Assembly (NCBI GenBank): GCA_017937095.1
Contig: JAGBEG010000018.1
Span: 103,967 to 167,966, forward strand
From: Roseburia sp.
Lineage (GTDB): Bacteria; Bacillota; Clostridia; Lachnospirales; Lachnospiraceae
Direction: 5' to 3'
Length of the DNA stretch: 64,000 nucleotides
The notes under the pieces were generated by a model, which saw only the letters and a list, made by a program, of their open reading frames with translations, had not been told where the DNA came from and ran no database searches. Shown piece by piece: positions 1 through 6,995 of the stretch; positions within the stretch are counted from its first letter, which is position 1, and each line of letters opens with the position of its first letter. The position numbers were made by a program, and so were the translations under genes.

Positions 1-2
1 AT

Positions 3-569
3 TTTGCCAAGATTACAGAGGGCGGTATCTGCCCGCACTGCGGCAAAAAGACCATCCGCATCTCGCGCGGAATCGAAGTCGGAAACATCTTCCAGCTCGG
101 CACGAAGTACACGGAAGCCATGCATATGGAGTATACTGACAGCGACGGAAGCGTTCACACTCCTGTTATGGGCTGCTACGGCATCGGCGTCGGAAGGCTC
201 GCCGCCTCTGTCTGCGAGGCGCATCACGACGAGTACGGCCCGATCTGGCCGCTTTCGATCGCACCATGGCAGGTGCACCTTTGTGCCGTACGCGTAGACG
301 ATGCGTCGGTGCGCGCCTGCGCTGATTCGCTCTATCAACAGTTAAACGGCGCGCATGTGGAGGTTCTCTACGATGACCGAAGCGTCCGTGCCGGAATCAT
401 GTTCTCGGATGCAGACTTGCTCGGCATTCCCTACCGCATCATCGTAAGCCCGCGCAACCTCTCCGAGCACTGTGTGGAGCTGGTAAGCCGCGATAAGAGC
501 CTGCAGGAAAAGGTTCCGCAAGAGGCGGTTGTGGACAGAATCAGACAACTGCTACGTGAAGAGCGGTAA
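3..569 (+). CDS. proS: Prolyl-tRNA synthetase, C-terminal part (cut by window edge)
   Basis: This is the last 188 codons of prolyl-tRNA synthetase, the cytosolic class II enzyme that charges tRNA-Pro with proline. The frame is open from base 3, so the 5' part lies outside the window. A CPHCG pair and the RGIEVGNIFQLGTKY block are followed by class II motif 3 (GCYGIGVGRLAA), then by an alpha/beta anticodon-binding domain that begins near PIWPLSIAPWQVHL and runs to the stop. The order and the end point match bacterial-type ProS. A hairpin terminator follows 24 bases after the stop. Identification is firm; only the missing N-terminus is unseen. Confidence 0.95.
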   Translation, partial: FAKITEGGICPHCGKKTIRISRGIEVGNIFQLGTKYTEAMHMEYTDSDGSVHTPVMGCYGIGVGRLAASVCEAHHDEYGPIWPLSIAPWQVHLCAVRVDDASVRACADSLYQQLNGAHVEVLYDDRSVRAGIMFSDADLLGIPYRIIVSPRNLSEHCVELVSRDKSLQEKVPQEAVVDRIRQLLREER

Positions 570-592
570 GCTTCTAGCGGCACACCAAAAAG

Positions 593-628
593 GGAGTTCC
601 CACGGATAGGGATATTCGTGGGAACTCC
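593..628. terminator. Bidirectional hairpin terminator between proS and the Rpn-like gene
   Basis: A 12-bp perfect stem (GGAGTTCCCACG, 593-604, with 617-628) closes a 12-base loop. Read on the minus strand it is followed by CCTTTTTGG, so it fits best as the terminator of the leftward gene at 662-1642. The run of T on the plus side is weaker, but it can also serve proS. Confidence 0.75.
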
Positions 629-661
629 TGTCATTTAACGCACATATGCCGGGAATCTTTC

Positions 662-1642
662 TTAGGAATCTCTTCGCTCCATCTCGGAAATTTTCTTTTT
701 TAATTCCTGTATCTCATTATCCTTCTCAGACAATATCTTATCTCTTTCCTCCAACACACGCGCCTGTTCCGCAATCACTTTCTCGTATTTCTCAAATTCA
801 AGCTCCAGAATCGGTTCCGTCATCTCCACAACCTCCTTCAACAACGCTTCGTTTCGGTAAAATACGCGGATCATCGACTTCCCAAGCAATGAAATTATCG
901 TATTACGGTTCGTCTCACTTAAATATCCGGCTTCTACCTCTTCCTCTAATACAAGTATAAGTTGTTGGTAAAAGGAAGTCAATTCCTCCTTTTGCACGCC
1001 TTGCTCTTTTTTCCGTCCGGAAATCCTCTTTCGGAACCGAAGCGGCAAAAACGGAATCAGCACGCAAAGGTGCTTTTCCTTAATCTCCTCAATGGTGTAA
1101 GCCTGCACCTTCAGCACCGGTACCCGGTACACATAAGTTCCTCCGTCTTGAAAATGAATGGCACAGTTCAATTCCTCCGGTGTATTTCCGTTATCCTGAA
1201 GATACAATACTGCCGAATGCGGAAACTGCAATACCATTTCCCCCGACATTTCTTTGCGGTAGCTGAGCGCAATATGCACATCATATTCAAACATTCTCAT
1301 TACCATTGTACCGTCGTTGTGAATCTCGCATTCAAAATGATAAATATCACGCTCCGCAACAATCACCGTAATATCCGCGCGAATCGATGTGATTTCCTTC
1401 GTATCCGACCGCTCCACCGAAAATTCCGTTGCGAGCGGGCGAATGTCTGTGCCTCTCTCATACGTTTTCCCATGTACCTCCTTAATCAGCGGCAAAAGCT
1501 GTTCCGGCATAAGAAAGGTTTCTTTCTTCATGATTTCGTCCCATAGCTGTGCTTCAGTGGAGAGGTTCTCCGGCAATCCCTCAGATGCCCTGATTTCCTC
1601 CAAAAGCGCATGCAGATCATAATGTTTCTCCGTTTCTGTCAT
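662..1642 (-). CDS. Rpn-like / PD-(D/E)XK nuclease-family protein with C-terminal coiled coil
   Basis: A 326-residue cytosolic protein. Residues about 88-108 (ADITVIVAERDIYHFECEIH) resemble the nuclease core of the PDDEXK_2 / Rpn 'transposase-associated' family: an Asp strand followed by an E-x-E-I strand. The usual Lys/Gln at the end of that motif is His here, so catalytic competence is uncertain. The last 60 residues are strongly charged and heptad-like (EERDKILSEKDNEIQELKKK), a probable coiled coil. An AGAAGGAG ribosome site precedes the ATG. Such proteins are abundant in Lachnospiraceae, often as many copies. The gene stands alone with its own promoter and terminator. Family call by motif only. 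Confidence 0.55.
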   Translation of the reverse strand: MTETEKHYDLHALLEEIRASEGLPENLSTEAQLWDEIMKKETFLMPEQLLPLIKEVHGKTYERGTDIRPLATEFSVERSDTKEITSIRADITVIVAERDIYHFECEIHNDGTMVMRMFEYDVHIALSYRKEMSGEMVLQFPHSAVLYLQDNGNTPEELNCAIHFQDGGTYVYRVPVLKVQAYTIEEIKEKHLCVLIPFLPLRFRKRISGRKKEQGVQKEELTSFYQQLILVLEEEVEAGYLSETNRNTIISLLGKSMIRVFYRNEALLKEVVEMTEPILELEFEKYEKVIAEQARVLEERDKILSEKDNEIQELKKKISEMERRDS

Positions 1643-1837
1643 AGGCAGGTTTCTCCTTCTTCTGTTTTAGCCAATACATTTCATTGGATTTCGCAAACGA
1701 TAAAAGCATGATTTTCATGAAAAATAAGAAATGAGCCGCCAGAACAACTGTCACTATCCTAAACGGCATATAGAGCGCCCCTCACCGGAAATAAATCTCC
1801 CTTCGTGAGTAGACGTCAGAAATTCTGCTTTGAAACT

Positions 1838-1866
1838 ACTATAGCAGACAGACATTCGTATTCCAA
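1838..1866 (-). promoter_or_regulatory. SigA-type promoter of the Rpn-like gene
   Basis: Minus strand: TTGGAA (1866-1861), a 17-base spacer, TATAGT (1843-1838). It would start a leader of about 190 nt in front of the gene at 1642. The leader shows no obvious coding sequence, and I saw no recognisable riboswitch in it. Confidence 0.5.
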
Positions 1867-1959
1867 TTTTATTTTCATTAAATATTTATAAACGGTAACC
1901 GCTGCGCCTTCCTGCGGAATACCTGCTTACAGATGTCAAATAAATGCGTCCCATCACAA

Positions 1960-1981
1960 AAAGAGGCGTTTCCGCCTCTTT
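1960..1981 (-). terminator. Flagellin terminator
   Basis: A 9-bp perfect stem AAAGAGGCG/CGCCTCTTT (1960-1968, 1973-1981) with a TTTC loop lies about 90 bases past the flagellin stop. On the minus strand it runs into TTTTTGTG, a normal intrinsic terminator. Confidence 0.8.
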
Positions 1982-2069
1982 CTGCAATATCCGTATTCTC
2001 CTGCAACACGGCATCCTGCCGTAACAGGCTTTTTCCTATTGTAACAAACTTTACTACAACAAGCTTTTA

Positions 2070-3686
2070 CTACTGTAAAAGTGAAAGAACGCCCTGTGTA
2101 GACTGATTTGCCTGTGCAAGCATAGACTGTCCTGCCTGTGCAAGGATGTTGTTCTTGGAGTACTCCACCATTTCTTCTGCCATGTCGGTATCACGGATGC
2201 GGGACTCTGCTGTCTGTGTATTCTCAGCCGCAGTGTCAAGGTTGGCGATCGTGTGCTCCAGACGGTTCTGGATTGCACCCATTCTGCCCCGCTGCTCAGA
2301 TACCTTCTTGATTGCAGCGTCGATTGTAGTTGTAGCCTTCTGTGCACCTTCCTGCGTGCTTAAGTCTACCTTATTGCCGTCAACGCCAAGCGCCCTTGCG
2401 CTCATGTCGTCAAGGGAGAAGCTCATGGTCTGACCCTCGTTTGCGCCAATCTGTAAGGTGAGTCCTTCCCCGGAGGAAACGCCGTCATAACCTTCCTGAC
2501 TCCACATAGCCTTTGTGCTGCCAAGACCTGCACCTGCTGTATCTCCCATTGTAAGCTGCGTTACTGTAGACGCTCCGCTGGTGGCAAACAATGTATTCGG
2601 TTCATCCGGTGTAGCGCCGCTTAACTTGACATCAAAATCAAATCCAGCCTGCGCAAGAATATCCTCCAGATCCTCTGCCGTATACTCTTTTCCTGCTGCA
2701 AGATGAATCGTATATGCCCCTGCAGTAATCCCGTTCGTTGCACTGTAAGTAATCGCAGTGTCTGTCTCTACTTCCTCTTTCCCTGCCTCTTTATCGAAAG
2801 CAAAATCAAAGGTTGTACCATTAAACTCAGCGCCGTACTTATTTGCAGTAAAGCTAATTGTATTCGCTCCTACAAATCCTGTGATAGTCGCCTCATCGGA
2901 CACTGCCTTCACACCTGCTGCCGTCCCTGTTCCTGCTGTAGTTGCCGCATCTGCATTAAAAATACCATTCTTAAGAGTAACCTTCACTTCTGCCGGTGCT
3001 CCGCTAGCAGTGCTGTCCTCCTGCTTGGCATTTTCAATCAGCTCATCGATTTCATCCTGCGTATATACCTTATTGAGGGACAGATTTAACGTTAACGTTT
3101 TTCCTGTCGCATCCCAGATTGCAGTCTCCTGACCAGCCTTTGTCGTTGTCGCAGCCGTCGTCGCAACTTTAATGCCTGCAACATTTGAGGTAACAAGCGC
3201 GCCGTCCAGAGTACTATCCACTACTCCGAACTTCGGACCTGAACCTGTTGTTGCCGTGCTGCCGGATCTGCTTCCGTCAAGCAGCTTCATGGTATTGAAC
3301 TCCGTTGTCTCGGAGATTCTTGTCAGCTCTTCCTGAAGCTGTTCAATCTCGTTTTGTACTGCCTCGCGGTCCTCGTCCGTCTCGGTGCCGTTGGCTGCCT
3401 GAACAGAAAGCTCGCGCATTCTCTGCAAGATGGAATGGGACTCATTGAGCGCACCCTCTGCTGTCTGGATCAGGGAAATACCATCCTGCGCATTATCGGA
3501 TGCCTTGTTCAGACCGCGAATCTGGCTTCTCATCTTCTCAGAAATGGAAAGTCCTGCCGCATCGTCTGCTGCACGGTTAATCTTATAACCGGAAGATAAC
3601 TTCTCGGAAGACTTTGCCTGAAGTCCTGTTGTGATTCCCAAGTTTCTGTTTGCGTTCATCGCTGACATGTTGTGCTGTACTACCAT
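2070..3686 (-). CDS. fliC: Flagellin
   Basis: Filament protein of 538 residues. The D0/D1 N-terminus ([52 protein letters not shown]) and the D1/D0 C-terminus ([19 protein letters not shown], ending [13 protein letters not shown]) are both complete. Between them, about residues 145-430, is a variable Thr/Ala/Gly-rich D2/D3 insert, making it much longer than the ~275-residue minimal flagellins. The [10 protein letters not shown] stretch is the segment known in other flagellins to be bound by TLR5 and to mediate protofilament contacts. A GGAGGT ribosome site lies seven bases before the ATG and is itself part of a CsrA-type site. csrA lies 102 bases upstream in the same direction. No other flagellar genes are in the window. 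Confidence 0.96.
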   Translation of the reverse strand: MVVQHNMSAMNANRNLGITTGLQAKSSEKLSSGYKINRAADDAAGLSISEKMRSQIRGLNKASDNAQDGISLIQTAEGALNESHSILQRMRELSVQAANGTETDEDREAVQNEIEQLQEELTRISETTEFNTMKLLDGSRSGSTATTGSGPKFGVVDSTLDGALVTSNVAGIKVATTAATTTKAGQETAIWDATGKTLTLNLSLNKVYTQDEIDELIENAKQEDSTASGAPAEVKVTLKNGIFNADAATTAGTGTAAGVKAVSDEATITGFVGANTISFTANKYGAEFNGTTFDFAFDKEAGKEEVETDTAITYSATNGITAGAYTIHLAAGKEYTAEDLEDILAQAGFDFDVKLSGATPDEPNTLFATSGASTVTQLTMGDTAGAGLGSTKAMWSQEGYDGVSSGEGLTLQIGANEGQTMSFSLDDMSARALGVDGNKVDLSTQEGAQKATTTIDAAIKKVSEQRGRMGAIQNRLEHTIANLDTAAENTQTAESRIRDTDMAEEMVEYSKNNILAQAGQSMLAQANQSTQGVLSLLQ

Positions 3687-3694
3687 AAATTTTT

Positions 3695-3704
3695 ACCTCC
3701 GTGT
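3695..3704 (-). promoter_or_regulatory. CsrA-binding site overlapping the flagellin Shine-Dalgarno
   Basis: Minus-strand RNA reads ACACGGAGGU, an exact fit to the CsrA consensus ACANGGANGU, and it contains the flagellin ribosome site. CsrA bound here would block ribosome entry, as established for the hag leader of Bacillus subtilis. The match is seen directly; binding is inferred. Confidence 0.7.
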
Positions 3705-3736
3705 GATAAATGTTTTTCCGCTTATGCGGTTTATTC

Positions 3737-3752
3737 CGGGAATCCGTTCCCG
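3737..3752 (-). promoter_or_regulatory. Upstream CsrA-type hairpin (GGA in loop) in the flagellin leader
   Basis: The minus-strand RNA forms a 6-bp perfect stem CGGGAA/UUCCCG with a CGGA tetraloop, placing GGA in the loop. That is the preferred presentation for CsrA. It lies about 33 bases upstream of the second site that covers the Shine-Dalgarno, a spacing suited to one CsrA dimer bridging both. Confidence 0.6.
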
Positions 3753-3788
3753 TTATAATAAACCGAGCCCCTAGGTTAGCCCGGTGTA

Positions 3789-4049
3789 TTACCGTCTGTT
3801 GTCTCCTGCGTCTCTTCTCTCCCTTCGCAGAATTTCCCTGATCTCCCGCTTTGCTTCCTCGGAAATTCCCCGTTCCTTAAAATAAGGGGACGCCGCTTTG
3901 TTTTCCCCGGCGGAGCTTCGCGCGATATTGAGTTCTCTGGGCGCGTCCACCAGCAGATGGATGTTGTTCGACGAACCGCCCGAAAAAATGACGCGGATGT
4001 TTTCGCCGATATCAATAAATTCTCCCGGTCTTAATGTAAGCTTGAGCAT
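3789..4049 (-). CDS. csrA: CsrA, carbon storage / flagellin translation regulator
   Basis: RNA-binding translational regulator, 86 residues from the MLKLTLRPGEF start. That start has GGGAGG four bases upstream; an earlier in-frame ATG (4097) gives a non-conserved extension. The beta-strand core aligns without gaps to the usual CsrA, with Leu4 and Arg44 (VDAPRELNIAR), the two residues known to contact GGA RNA, at their standard positions. A basic, helical C-terminal tail (KREIREILRRERRD) makes it about 15 residues longer than most homologues. It lies directly upstream of flagellin, whose leader carries two CsrA-type sites. fliW, the usual neighbour and antagonist, is not in the window. Confidence 0.85.
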   Translation of the reverse strand: MLKLTLRPGEFIDIGENIRVIFSGGSSNNIHLLVDAPRELNIARSSAGENKAASPYFKERGISEEAKREIREILRRERRDAGDNRR

Positions 4050-4119
4050 TCGAACCTCCCTGTTTTGTGTGCCATCCAGTTGAAACCTTTGCAACAATTC
4101 TTATAATAAAGTTGCAGAA

Positions 4120-4152
4120 CAATAGAACAGCCGCGGCGGGGGCTTTCTATTG
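4120..4152. repeat. Imperfect dyad in the csrA / recombinase divergent region, possible recombinase core site
   Basis: Arms CAATAGAA-c-AGCC (4120-4132) and GGCT-TTCTATTG (4141-4152) are inverted around an 8-base centre (4133-4140). Twelve-base arms around a short spacer have the geometry of a tyrosine-recombinase core site, and the dyad lies 50 bases from the recombinase start. There is no T-run on either side, so a terminator is unlikely. It could instead be a regulator's operator for the divergent genes. Confidence 0.4.
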
Positions 4153-4201
4153 CCATAAATAAACGCACGCGGCATATGACCGCGGCAGAACGGAGGAAAA
4201 C

Positions 4202-4789
4202 ATGGGTACAACACAGCCAATTCGTCAAAAAGAGTCTTTGAAAAAATTCGTGGAATATTATCAGACGGCACATCCCGTGCCCAGGAACTATGCGTTAATT
4301 GTGCTTGGCTTATATACGGCGCTTCGCATCAGCGACATCCTTAATCTGAAATGGGCGGACGTCTATGATTTTGACACCTCCCGCTACAGGGAACACCTTT
4401 TTGTACAGGAGAAAAAGACAGGCAAAAGAACGGTAATCGCCTTAAATGAACATGTAATAGCCGCACTGGATGCATTTCTTAAGACCAGACCCGGCGTCAC
4501 AGCCTGCGACTATATTTTTACCAGAAATACAGACTACCACACTCCTCTGTGCCGTTCGTCTGCTTTCCGCATCGTAAAGCACGCGGCGGAGGAAGCGCTG
4601 CACGAGGAGCACATTAGCTGCCATTCCCTTCGAAAAACCTTTGGCTATCAGGCGTGGAAGCAGGGAACGCCTCCCGCCCTGTTAATGGACATCTACAATC
4701 ATTCTTCCTATACCGTCACCAAAAAATATCTTGGCATCGAGCAGGATGAACGTGACTCGCTCTTCATGCAGATGAATTTCTCGAAGTGA
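4202..4789 (+). CDS. Catalytic-domain-only tyrosine recombinase
   Basis: Site-specific DNA recombinase of 195 residues, about two thirds the usual length. The full catalytic set is visible: Arg in TALRISD (about residue 43), Lys in KKTGK (about 82), HxxR in SCHSLRKT (about 141-144), His in YNHSS, and nucleophile Tyr in TKKYLGI. The N-terminal core-binding (SAM-like) domain is reduced to about 25 residues. Such minimal enzymes are known as invertases and phase-variation recombinases. GGAGG lies six bases before the ATG. It is divergent from csrA-flagellin, with a core-like dyad between them. Whether it acts locally is unknown. Confidence 0.85.
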   Translation: MGTTQPIRQKESLKKFVEYYQTAHPVPRNYALIVLGLYTALRISDILNLKWADVYDFDTSRYREHLFVQEKKTGKRTVIALNEHVIAALDAFLKTRPGVTACDYIFTRNTDYHTPLCRSSAFRIVKHAAEEALHEEHISCHSLRKTFGYQAWKQGTPPALLMDIYNHSSYTVTKKYLGIEQDERDSLFMQMNFSK

Positions 4790-4890
4790 ATGCCATGCAA
4801 AGCGCCATGGCAGGGGACTGAAATTTTGAAAGTTTTTTTATGATAAGGGGTAAAGTTTTTGAAATAGGCTCCGATATAAAATGTGTAAAT

Positions 4891-4929
4891 AAAAAATGCA
4901 ACATTCTTATAAGGAATGTTGCATTTTTT
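4891..4929. terminator. Strong symmetric terminator after the recombinase
   Basis: A 16-bp perfect stem, AAAAAATGCAACATTC with its complement (4891-4906 and 4914-4929), encloses a 7-base loop. The A/T ends make it work in both directions. It isolates the recombinase gene from the toxin locus that follows. Confidence 0.9.
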
Positions 4930-5086
4930 ATACAGCGATTTTATCACATTTCGTAACGCTTGCCATTTCAAGTCTTACGGTATTTTACCACATTTTGTTC
5001 TTATTCACATTATTTCAGTGTCAAAACAGTATCACGCTACAAGTACATAGCCGCATATTCAGCGGAGCCTCATAGCACCTTGACAA

Positions 5087-5112
5087 TATAATATACTTAC
5101 CAAGGCAGCCGG
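5087..5112. repeat. Left inverted repeat of toxin locus 1 (sense -10 and RNA start)
   Basis: This 26-base segment begins with TATAAT, the toxin promoter -10, and ends AGGCAGCCGG. It matches the reverse complement of 5336-5361 at 23 of 26 positions, so the convergent sense and antisense promoters and their RNA 5' ends are nearly identical. A less conserved ATCTGCTCC extends the similarity inward on both sides. Confidence 0.8.
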
Positions 5113-5159
5113 TAGGACGGTTCCCATCTGCTCCAGTCTTGCGAAAGGAGCGATGCCCT

Positions 5160-5246
5160 ATGGTTACATATAGCGATTTATTCACTTTTGTAATTATGAT
5201 TTGTGCAGTAGTTACTCTTGTCAGTAGCTTTAAGCACAAGAAATAA
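5160..5246 (+). CDS. 28-residue hydrophobic type I toxin (holin-like toxin family), copy 1
   Basis: A tiny membrane peptide, MVTYSDLFTF..., with one transmembrane segment (FVIMICAVVTLV) and a basic FKHKK tail: the architecture of Firmicute holin-like type I toxins. AAAGGAG lies about nine bases before the ATG. A paralogue at 36042-36128 keeps the same start, length and tail (SSFKHKK against VNFRHKK), with most substitutions conservative or silent; this is strong evidence that it is translated. A convergent promoter produces an antisense RNA overlapping its 3' end. Expected role: membrane depolarisation when the antisense RNA is lost. Toxicity is inferred, not shown. Confidence 0.8.
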   Translation: MVTYSDLFTFVIMICAVVTLVSSFKHKK

Positions 5247-5280
5247 CCGCCCAGCTCCTGGCTAAAGGTTAGGCGGTTAT
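5243..5280. terminator. Shared terminator of toxin mRNA 1 and its antisense RNA
   Basis: A 9-bp stem ATAACCGCC/GGCGGTTAT (5243-5251, 5272-5280) starts inside the toxin's last codons. An inner CCAG-CTC-CTGG hairpin lies within the loop. Both convergent transcripts can end here, so their 3' ends are complementary over this stem. Confidence 0.7.
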
Positions 5281-5349
5281 CTTTGTAACTTATTAACTTT
5301 GTTTCATGCCGGAGCAGATAGGTCATGTCTATCACCCGGCTGTCTTGCT
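5243..5349 (-). ncRNA. Antisense RNA (antitoxin) of toxin locus 1
   Basis: A predicted RNA of about 105 nt. It starts about seven bases past a consensus promoter and ends at the shared terminator hairpin, so it pairs with the 3' end of the toxin message. It has no plausible ribosome site. The 5' end (GCAAGACAGCCGGG) nearly repeats the 5' end of the toxin mRNA itself. Boundaries are inferred from the promoter and hairpin. Confidence 0.65.
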
Positions 5350-5361
5350 AAATATATTATA
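5336..5361. repeat. Right inverted repeat of toxin locus 1
   Basis: Reverse-complement partner of 5087-5112 with three mismatches in 26. Read on the minus strand it starts with the antisense -10 TATAAT and continues into the antisense RNA 5' end, finishing in AGACAGCCGG. Confidence 0.8.
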
Positions 5362-5384
5362 CCTTTTGTTTACCATTTTGTAAA
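5356..5384 (-). promoter_or_regulatory. Promoter of antisense RNA 1
   Basis: Minus strand: TTTACA (5384-5379), a 17-base spacer, TATAAT (5361-5356). It is a stronger promoter than the sense one, whose TATAAT (5087-5092) has no good -35. That is the expected imbalance for an antitoxin RNA in excess. Confidence 0.75.
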
Positions 5385-5409
5385 CATGCAAAAGTGAAAA
5401 ACCAGATCA

Positions 5410-6348
5410 TCAGCACGACGGCGCTTCTGTCCCCTTCCGCAAAGTCTGCAAAACAGGCAGCGCCTCTATACACTCATCCCTGTTTCTTCCATAAATATTG
5501 ACAGCCAAAAGCTCCCCCTTTGCAAAATAGCCCGCATAAATGTGGCAGACAGGCAAATTCGCCTCCGTTTCCGTCGTTTCAAAGAATTTCGCACGAAATC
5601 CCGGCAGGCTATATCCCTCCGGTTTCATCTGTGCAGCCTCCGGCGGGATCGTCTGCATAAAAGCCTGTTCCATCACCTTCGCCGGAGCAAGCTTCCCTGC
5701 ATTTTCTGCGTGAAATGGAGTAATCCGGACTGTAAGCTCACTTTTCCCCGGAGAAAAAATAATCTCTCCATTCTCCCCCGTCTCCCATTCCCAATTTCCC
5801 GGGACGGATATCTGCCAGCCCAGAGGAAGCCTGTACTCTGTCCATAGATTCTCCTCGCGCCAACAGTCTTCATTGCTTCCTGTCTCATAGCTTGGACTGG
5901 CAATGTGCGGATATTCGGACATTTCCCTGTCATGCTTCCTTGCCCATGCCTTCGCCGGGGCATATAGGATTGCCTCAAACTCCATATCCTTATCCAGCTT
6001 TTTCCTGCCGTCCAGAATTTTATTGTAAAATGCCCGCCCGTTTATAAGCGCCACGCATCTGGCATAGAGGAAATCATCCCCGGAAAAAAAGCGGTCAGAG
6101 CGGTATGTGCGCCTTGCGATCTCCGGCTTATCCAGCGCATGAAGCAGCTCCGCCATCTTATCCTCAAATACAAAAATCACCTCATCCGGCCATTTCGCCA
6201 GATATTGGACCAGCGGCTCCAATATCTGATCGTCATCCCCCTGTTTCGACCAGTCGAGTATACTTGTCATAGAAAAGAAATCCAAATCATGCAGGCTTTT
6301 TTCATGATACATTTTCCATATTACCGGCGGCAATTGTGCCATACTCAT
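5410..6348 (-). CDS. Unknown protein, DUF4240-like N-terminal half
   Basis: A 312-residue soluble protein without signal peptide. Residues about 10-140 (DQILEPLVQYLAKWP..., DDFLYARCVALINGRAFYNKIL) resemble DUF4240 helical proteins; I make this match by eye and hold it loosely. The second half starts after a linker (YETGSNEDC) and looks like a mixed alpha/beta domain, with LPLGWQISVPGNWEWE and repeated short strands. AGGAGG lies nine bases before the ATG. The stop is 25 bases downstream of nothing recognisable but close to toxin locus 1. It follows the 159-residue gene at 6373-6852 in the same direction at 24 bases, so the two are probably cotranscribed. Confidence 0.4.
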   Translation of the reverse strand: MSMAQLPPVIWKMYHEKSLHDLDFFSMTSILDWSKQGDDDQILEPLVQYLAKWPDEVIFVFEDKMAELLHALDKPEIARRTYRSDRFFSGDDFLYARCVALINGRAFYNKILDGRKKLDKDMEFEAILYAPAKAWARKHDREMSEYPHIASPSYETGSNEDCWREENLWTEYRLPLGWQISVPGNWEWETGENGEIIFSPGKSELTVRITPFHAENAGKLAPAKVMEQAFMQTIPPEAAQMKPEGYSLPGFRAKFFETTETEANLPVCHIYAGYFAKGELLAVNIYGRNRDECIEALPVLQTLRKGTEAPSC

Positions 6349-6372
6349 AACTTCATTCCTCCTTAAAAGACA

Positions 6373-6852
6373 TCATTTCGTTTCCAGATGAGCTTCATTT
6401 AACGTTTCCATGAGGACAGCCTCCGTTTCAAACCCGGACAGATTTTCCTGTGTCGGCTCTATATAATGGTATCCATCCCGGAGTCCATAAAAACGGATAC
6501 ATCCTGTGTGATTTTCTTCATCGACCGAAACGATCAGGTCGAATATCCACTGCGAAAAATCCTCTTCTATCTGCTTTTTTAGTGCCAGATAAGCAGCAAT
6601 GACTTCTTTCTCCAGCTTTTTCTGATTCTCATCGGAGAAAAACAGTTCATTGCCCTGCCATTCCAACTCCGTCAGTTTCCTTCCATATTCTATTACCCCA
6701 TCCACAGGAATCCCACAAAAATTTCCGATTCCCCAGAACAGGTTTCCGTCCAGCGTTTTCTTCTCCCAGATACGCTGTGTGTAAAATGGCGTTACACCGT
6801 TCCTGTATACTCTTGCAAGCAATCGCTCCATGGCATAATTACATCTTTTCAT
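6373..6852 (-). CDS. Hypothetical protein
   Basis: A 159-residue protein I do not recognise. It has no signal peptide or membrane segment. A helical middle (NQKKLEKEVIAAYLALKKQIEEDF) is followed by strands (WIFDLIVSVDEENHTGCIRFYGLRDGYHYIEP, read in two parts). Start supported by GGGAGCGGAA before the ATG. The partner gene at 5410-6348 is 24 bases downstream. Two unknown soluble proteins paired like this next to a toxin locus may be an accessory gene pair, but I see no toxin or immunity signature. Confidence 0.45.
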   Translation of the reverse strand: MKRCNYAMERLLARVYRNGVTPFYTQRIWEKKTLDGNLFWGIGNFCGIPVDGVIEYGRKLTELEWQGNELFFSDENQKKLEKEVIAAYLALKKQIEEDFSQWIFDLIVSVDEENHTGCIRFYGLRDGYHYIEPTQENLSGFETEAVLMETLNEAHLETK

Positions 6853-6873
6853 TTCCGCTCCCTGTCAGCCAAA

Positions 6874-6913
6874 GGGACTGCTTAACCGCCAAAACTGACG
6901 ATCAAGCAGTCCC
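6874..6913. terminator. Hairpin after purD
   Basis: A 10-bp perfect stem GGGACTGCTT/AAGCAGTCCC (6874-6883, 6904-6913) with a 20-base loop lies between purD and the unknown gene pair. On the minus strand it is followed by TTTGG only, so termination may be partial. Confidence 0.5.
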
Positions 6914-6995
6914 CATTTTGATGCTGCAGACATAGACGGGAAACCGAAAGAAACACACAGCGCCGTGCTCAATCAGCTTCATCGTATTGCCGCAC

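Noticed and set aside
3705-3790. SigD (flagellar) promoter directly upstream of flagellin
   Set aside because: No convincing TAAA-N15-CCGATAA match between csrA and flagellin; the flagellin promoter was left unassigned.
4891-4929. Symmetric A/T-flanked dyad as a recombination or mobile-element end
   Set aside because: The perfect stem with A and T tails is fully explained as a bidirectional terminator.
5021-5335. Open frame on the minus strand across toxin locus 1
   Set aside because: It runs through the toxin gene, both inverted repeats and the terminator on the other strand, has no ribosome site, and has no counterpart at locus 2; it reflects the antisense RNA region.
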